DNA from: Nissolia schottii
Taxonomy: Eukaryota > Streptophyta > Magnoliopsida > Fabales > Fabaceae
Direction of reading: 5' to 3'
DNA length: 64,000 bases
NCBI GenBank assembly: GCA_003254905.1
Contig: QANU01099343.1
Span: 1-64,000 of the forward strand
How positions within the stretch are numbered: the first letter of the stretch is position 1; every line of letters begins with the position of its first letter. Shown here piece by piece: positions 60,745 to 64,000 of this stretch. The position numbers and the translations under genes were made by a program. The notes under the pieces were generated by a model. That model was not told where the DNA came from. It did not search any database and saw only the letters and a program-made list of their open reading frames with translations.

Positions 60745-62036
60745 ACTTGGCATAGGGAACAACTAGCTGTGATCGGAGACACAATTGCTACAAGAGGTTT
60801 CTTCAACTGCTTGGTGCCAGGAAATCAAATAACAGAACATGTTACCCTAATATATTCTTTAACAATTGAAACTTCCGTTTTACATAATAATTTGAAAGGT
60901 GTAAAAGACATTACACAACTTCTTCACAGATGGTTGAATTGGTTGTATTGGAAAAGACAATGATACAAAACTATTATCACAACCCAACTACCCGGTTTTT
61001 GTCCCCATCTTTCGCGGTATACATCCTCCTTTTATAGTCAAATTATCATTTGCTATATACTCATGAAATACTATTTATATATTTATTTACGTTTGAATTG
61101 TATCGATATAGGGTGATGTTTCTAATAGTGATGTCAGTGAGGACGAAATCACTGCCACATATATGAACCCTTGGATGAAGGCTACCAGGGGTTTGGATTT
61201 CGTAAGTATTTATGTTAACTAATCGACTAACATACAAATTATAAAGTACAACTTGACTTTAAAATACAATATATGACTTTAATAATGCCACACTGAAACA
61301 GATTTACATCCCTATCCAAGATTTAGGGGGACATTGGTTTCTGTTTGTCATTTTCCATCATTGAGAGAGTCGTGTATTATCTTGATGTTTTTCCAAAATC
61401 GTACCTCATTGAGGAAAGACAAGCACGAATGCGTCAAATGGTAAGTTTACTTTCTACAATTGCCAACTCAACAAATGGTTTATGTTTTTCTGAATAATCC
61501 TGACATATGTATTGGGAAATTTAACACTTTGAACTAATCCTTTACATCCTTCACATTAGTTGGGAGTTATCCAATGTCATCATATCACAAATCTACAGAG
61601 ACAACTACAGAGAAAATGCTCTCAAAACCCTTCCAGACTTGCATTCTTTTCGGATTTTGGAAGCACTGTGCATTCCAAACTATGGATCAAGGTCAGTGAT
61701 TTTCATTTTTCTTTCACACTCTGCCTAACCCAAGACCTTATGCAAATGTTTTCCATATTATGCAGTAGAGAGTCAGCTACATGGGTTATTACTTGGCTGG
61801 GGATGGAGACTGGTTTCAGGCCCATTATTGATGGCAAGGTTTGTTGCTAAAAAACATCTTATTAATTCTCTATCAATTACACTAGTAAACTAACTAATTT
61901 TTATTCACCTTTCAATTGTGAGCCACAAGACAAAAGGGCTCGTGGGAGGACTGCAGTTTCCCTGGCCATGACACCATTCAACATGCTTCGGAAATTCACC
62001 GAACGTCAAGCCAAGGAATGGGTTAACAACATCTAA
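60745..62036 (+). pseudogene. Ulp1-like (C48 peptidase) gene remnant
   Basis: Pieces in order resemble the plant Ulp1-type protease domain: FFNCLVPGNQITEHVTLIYSLTI (60800-60870); MNPWMKATRGLDF (61160-61201) spliced to IYIPIQDLGGHWFLFVIFHH (61302 on), with the catalytic-type His in GGHW; VYYLDVFPK; a frame ending PNYGS; SRESATWVITWL (about 61768); and RTAVSLAMTPFN...AKEWVNNI with a stop at 62034-62036. Exon edges fit GT-AG: 61111-61201, 61302-61440, about 61560-61690, about 61767-61838 and 61923-62036. A frameshift after FHH and another near 61577 break it. ESA stands where the catalytic Cys motif is expected. Such domains often belong to plant Mutator-type transposons, but none of their ends is seen. 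Confidence 0.65.
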
Positions 62037-63492
62037 GATTGAAAAATTGTAACTTCATTGCACAAACTTTCTTAAGTTTTTTGTTTGGCCAAAGTCTACT
62101 AAGTTTCAATTCCTATTCCATTTTTGGGCTCTTGCATTAAGATGTTGTAACTGGCCTCTTGGATCTCATATTTTGTGTTTAGGTTTATCCTATTAAATCA
62201 TCTTTCAGTATTTCACTTTTATTCTTTTTGGAATTTAGGAAGTTAATGGCATTTTGGATATGCTAATTACGCTATTTTGTATTTCTTCCATTTCAAATCT
62301 TGTAGTATACATGGGATTCGAACTTCCATTTATGACATTTACAATAATTTTAATCTCAATTTGTTGCCATCAACTATTATTTAATGTGAATAATATCTAC
62401 TACAATCAACAATCTAGTATTACTAAAGGCCACAAGGTTTTCGGCCACATAAACTTATTGGGCCTACAATTGATATAATAAAAAACATTTTGGGCCTACA
62501 ATCTTAAGTAACACTTTCGTACCAACAATAAGCAAATGCTCCACTTGCTCACATTTTCCTGTTTGCTACTACTATTTCAATCACCCTTAGTAGGCCGAAT
62601 TTTATGACAAAAATACATAGTTTCAGCTTTGCCTAGTATCAAAACAATTTATACTACTGTCATTTAATTGGTAACACTTGTTCATCAAATACATACACGC
62701 AAAAGTTACTACAAAGACTCATTAATACTACTAATGCCATTGCACTAAATGCACACAAACAAGGTACACAAGACTGTATTATATACGTTTATATCAATGA
62801 CAAAGTAATCTCATTTAGCAGTTATATAACATAAGCATGAAACAAATTGCAAAAGATTGTTAAACTTAGTCTGTCAAAGTACTTACTACAAAATACACAG
62901 TGATGTTCCACACCATCTTTGAATTGCTCCTACACTAAACCATGAACACGAACTATCTTCACATACATACTATCTAATGATCCATCATACCTGTGACTGA
63001 ACAATAACGTCAATTAGCCACCGAAATATATGTGTACCACAAGAAAAGAAAACAACCAAGCCGCAAAATTTATCATGAAATAACCAAAATTAACAATCTG
63101 CACACCATATTCTGTCTTCTATTGTATCTTCAACAATTTAAAACATATACAAGGGTTTTCAAGGTAATAATATCTTAATAGAGTTGAAAGGTAATAAATT
63201 CATTACATTTAAATGACAATGACAGCGCACCGACAAAAAATGAAAATCACAGATGTAACTAGTACCATTTAAGAAAATAATACAGATAAGGATATTGGCT
63301 GCCAAATGGAAGAATCGGTACTTAAACGTAACAAGGAAACAAGCAGTATATGGCTATTTTATACTATACGAAGGGTTTCTGGCTCAAATAGAAACACTTC
63401 AAGAGATAAAGCATGTTACATGAATCTACATGAGAAGTTACCATTTTACAAAAGATAAAATGAGCCATTACAGTAGAGTTTTCACTGAGTTC
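62037..63492. other. Intergenic, no gene seen
   Basis: AT-rich. The 74-aa frame at 62254-62478 is hydrophobic and has no family resemblance. The right part may include the 3' untranslated region of the minus-strand gene that ends at 63493. Confidence 0.45.
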
Positions 63493-63626
63493 CTATTCTT
63501 CATAGTACGGCGGTGTTGGCTGGATGTAGTCATTGTCATCCCCATCATCTTCATCATCCTCTTCAGCACCTACCCAGTTACTGCGGTGATGCTGTGAAAC
63601 CCCTTGATCATTATCTTGCAAAATAT
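63493..63626 (-). CDS. Last exon of an unidentified minus-strand gene with an acidic tail
   Basis: After a good acceptor (TTATCCAG at 63634-63627) the exon reads ILQDNDQGVS, then SNWVGAEEDDEDDGDDNDYIQPTPPYYEE and a stop at 63493-63495. The 134-bp exon starts in phase 2. Upstream on the minus strand, DQLKWIMYKSVK (about 63755-63720) and EVAAAEG (near 63830) may be preceding exons, but their joins are uncertain. Acidic low-complexity tails of this kind occur in many nuclear proteins and in some transposase-derived plant proteins. I do not recognise the gene. Confidence 0.35.
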
Positions 63627-64000
63627 CTGGATAAATAATACAATAATTATGTTAGTTACTGAAGGAACAATGAAAGGGTTTGGTAACCTAACTACCCCCA
63701 GTCGGCTTAACCAACCTTGACGCTCTTGTACATGATCCATTTCAGTTGGTCGGCAGCTGATATATCAGTCAAGGTAAAGACTTAAAAATCTTAAAACTAG
63801 TCACATATAATCCAAACAAAACCTTCAGCAGCAGCCACCTCAACAATGTAAACTTGAGTAGGAAGATGAGTTGACAATTTCTTTAAATGAAAGGATTTAA
63901 ACATGCAAAATCATATTCATATATAATACAGATAAAAGTCTTAAATATATATTAGAAGAAAAAAAAAGAAATCAATGGCTGTTAATGTTCCTAGAGCATG

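Noticed and set aside
1-64000. CRISPR arrays, bacterial operons or tRNA genes
   Set aside because: Regular spaced repeats here are minisatellites or LTR copies. The TGGTATCAGAGC hits are retrotransposon primer sites, not tRNA genes. Codon structure and introns are eukaryotic.

Overview
This window is nuclear DNA of a flowering plant, most likely a eudicot; I cannot name the species. The evidence is AT-rich intergenic DNA, GT-AG introns, nested Ty3/gypsy and Ty1/copia retrotransposons with tRNA-iMet primer sites, hAT and CACTA remnants, and a clade A protein phosphatase 2C gene. Only two gene families look like host genes with intact members: a small secreted prolamin-like (ECA1/DD11-type) gene in tandem copies, and the phosphatase.

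Layout. 1-865: 3' end of a hAT transposon. 864-12793: a pile of chromovirus-type LTR sequence, centred on a 9.4 kb element (2055-11430) with LTRs of 3.1 and 3.6 kb and a degenerate, nearly non-coding interior. 12794-45168: a head-to-tail array of about 3.2 kb units, four whole (A-D) and one partial (E). Each whole unit carries one copy of the small secreted-protein gene. Copies 1 (14679) and 3 (37020) are intact. Copy 2 (25908) has a stop codon at a conserved cysteine, and copy 4 (42888) has a one-base insertion in the signal peptide. Once the mobile DNA is removed, the whole units measure 3224, 3206, 3229 and 3218 bp. Unit B holds an 8.0 kb copia element with a solo LTR nested in it; unit C holds two solo LTRs; unit D holds one; unit E is cut off by another LTR. 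Four solo LTRs and the copia have matching 5-bp target duplications, so they inserted after the array had formed.

45169-48436: broken LTR pieces, then a CACTA-like end with pieces of a methionyl-tRNA formyltransferase gene. 49097-52211: a three-exon clade A PP2C on the minus strand (380 aa), with three ACGTGG (ABRE-type) motifs upstream, as expected for abscisic-acid feedback. 53976-59573: a 5'-truncated chromovirus (RT, RNase H, integrase, C-terminal chromodomain-like region, 3' LTR). Next come a second gypsy fragment, a decayed Ulp1-like (C48 peptidase) gene at 60745-62036, and the last exon of an unidentified minus-strand gene at 63493-63626.

The functional content is therefore small: a reproductive-type secreted-protein cluster being broken up by retrotransposons, and one ABA-signalling phosphatase. 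I saw no tRNA, rRNA or CRISPR array.
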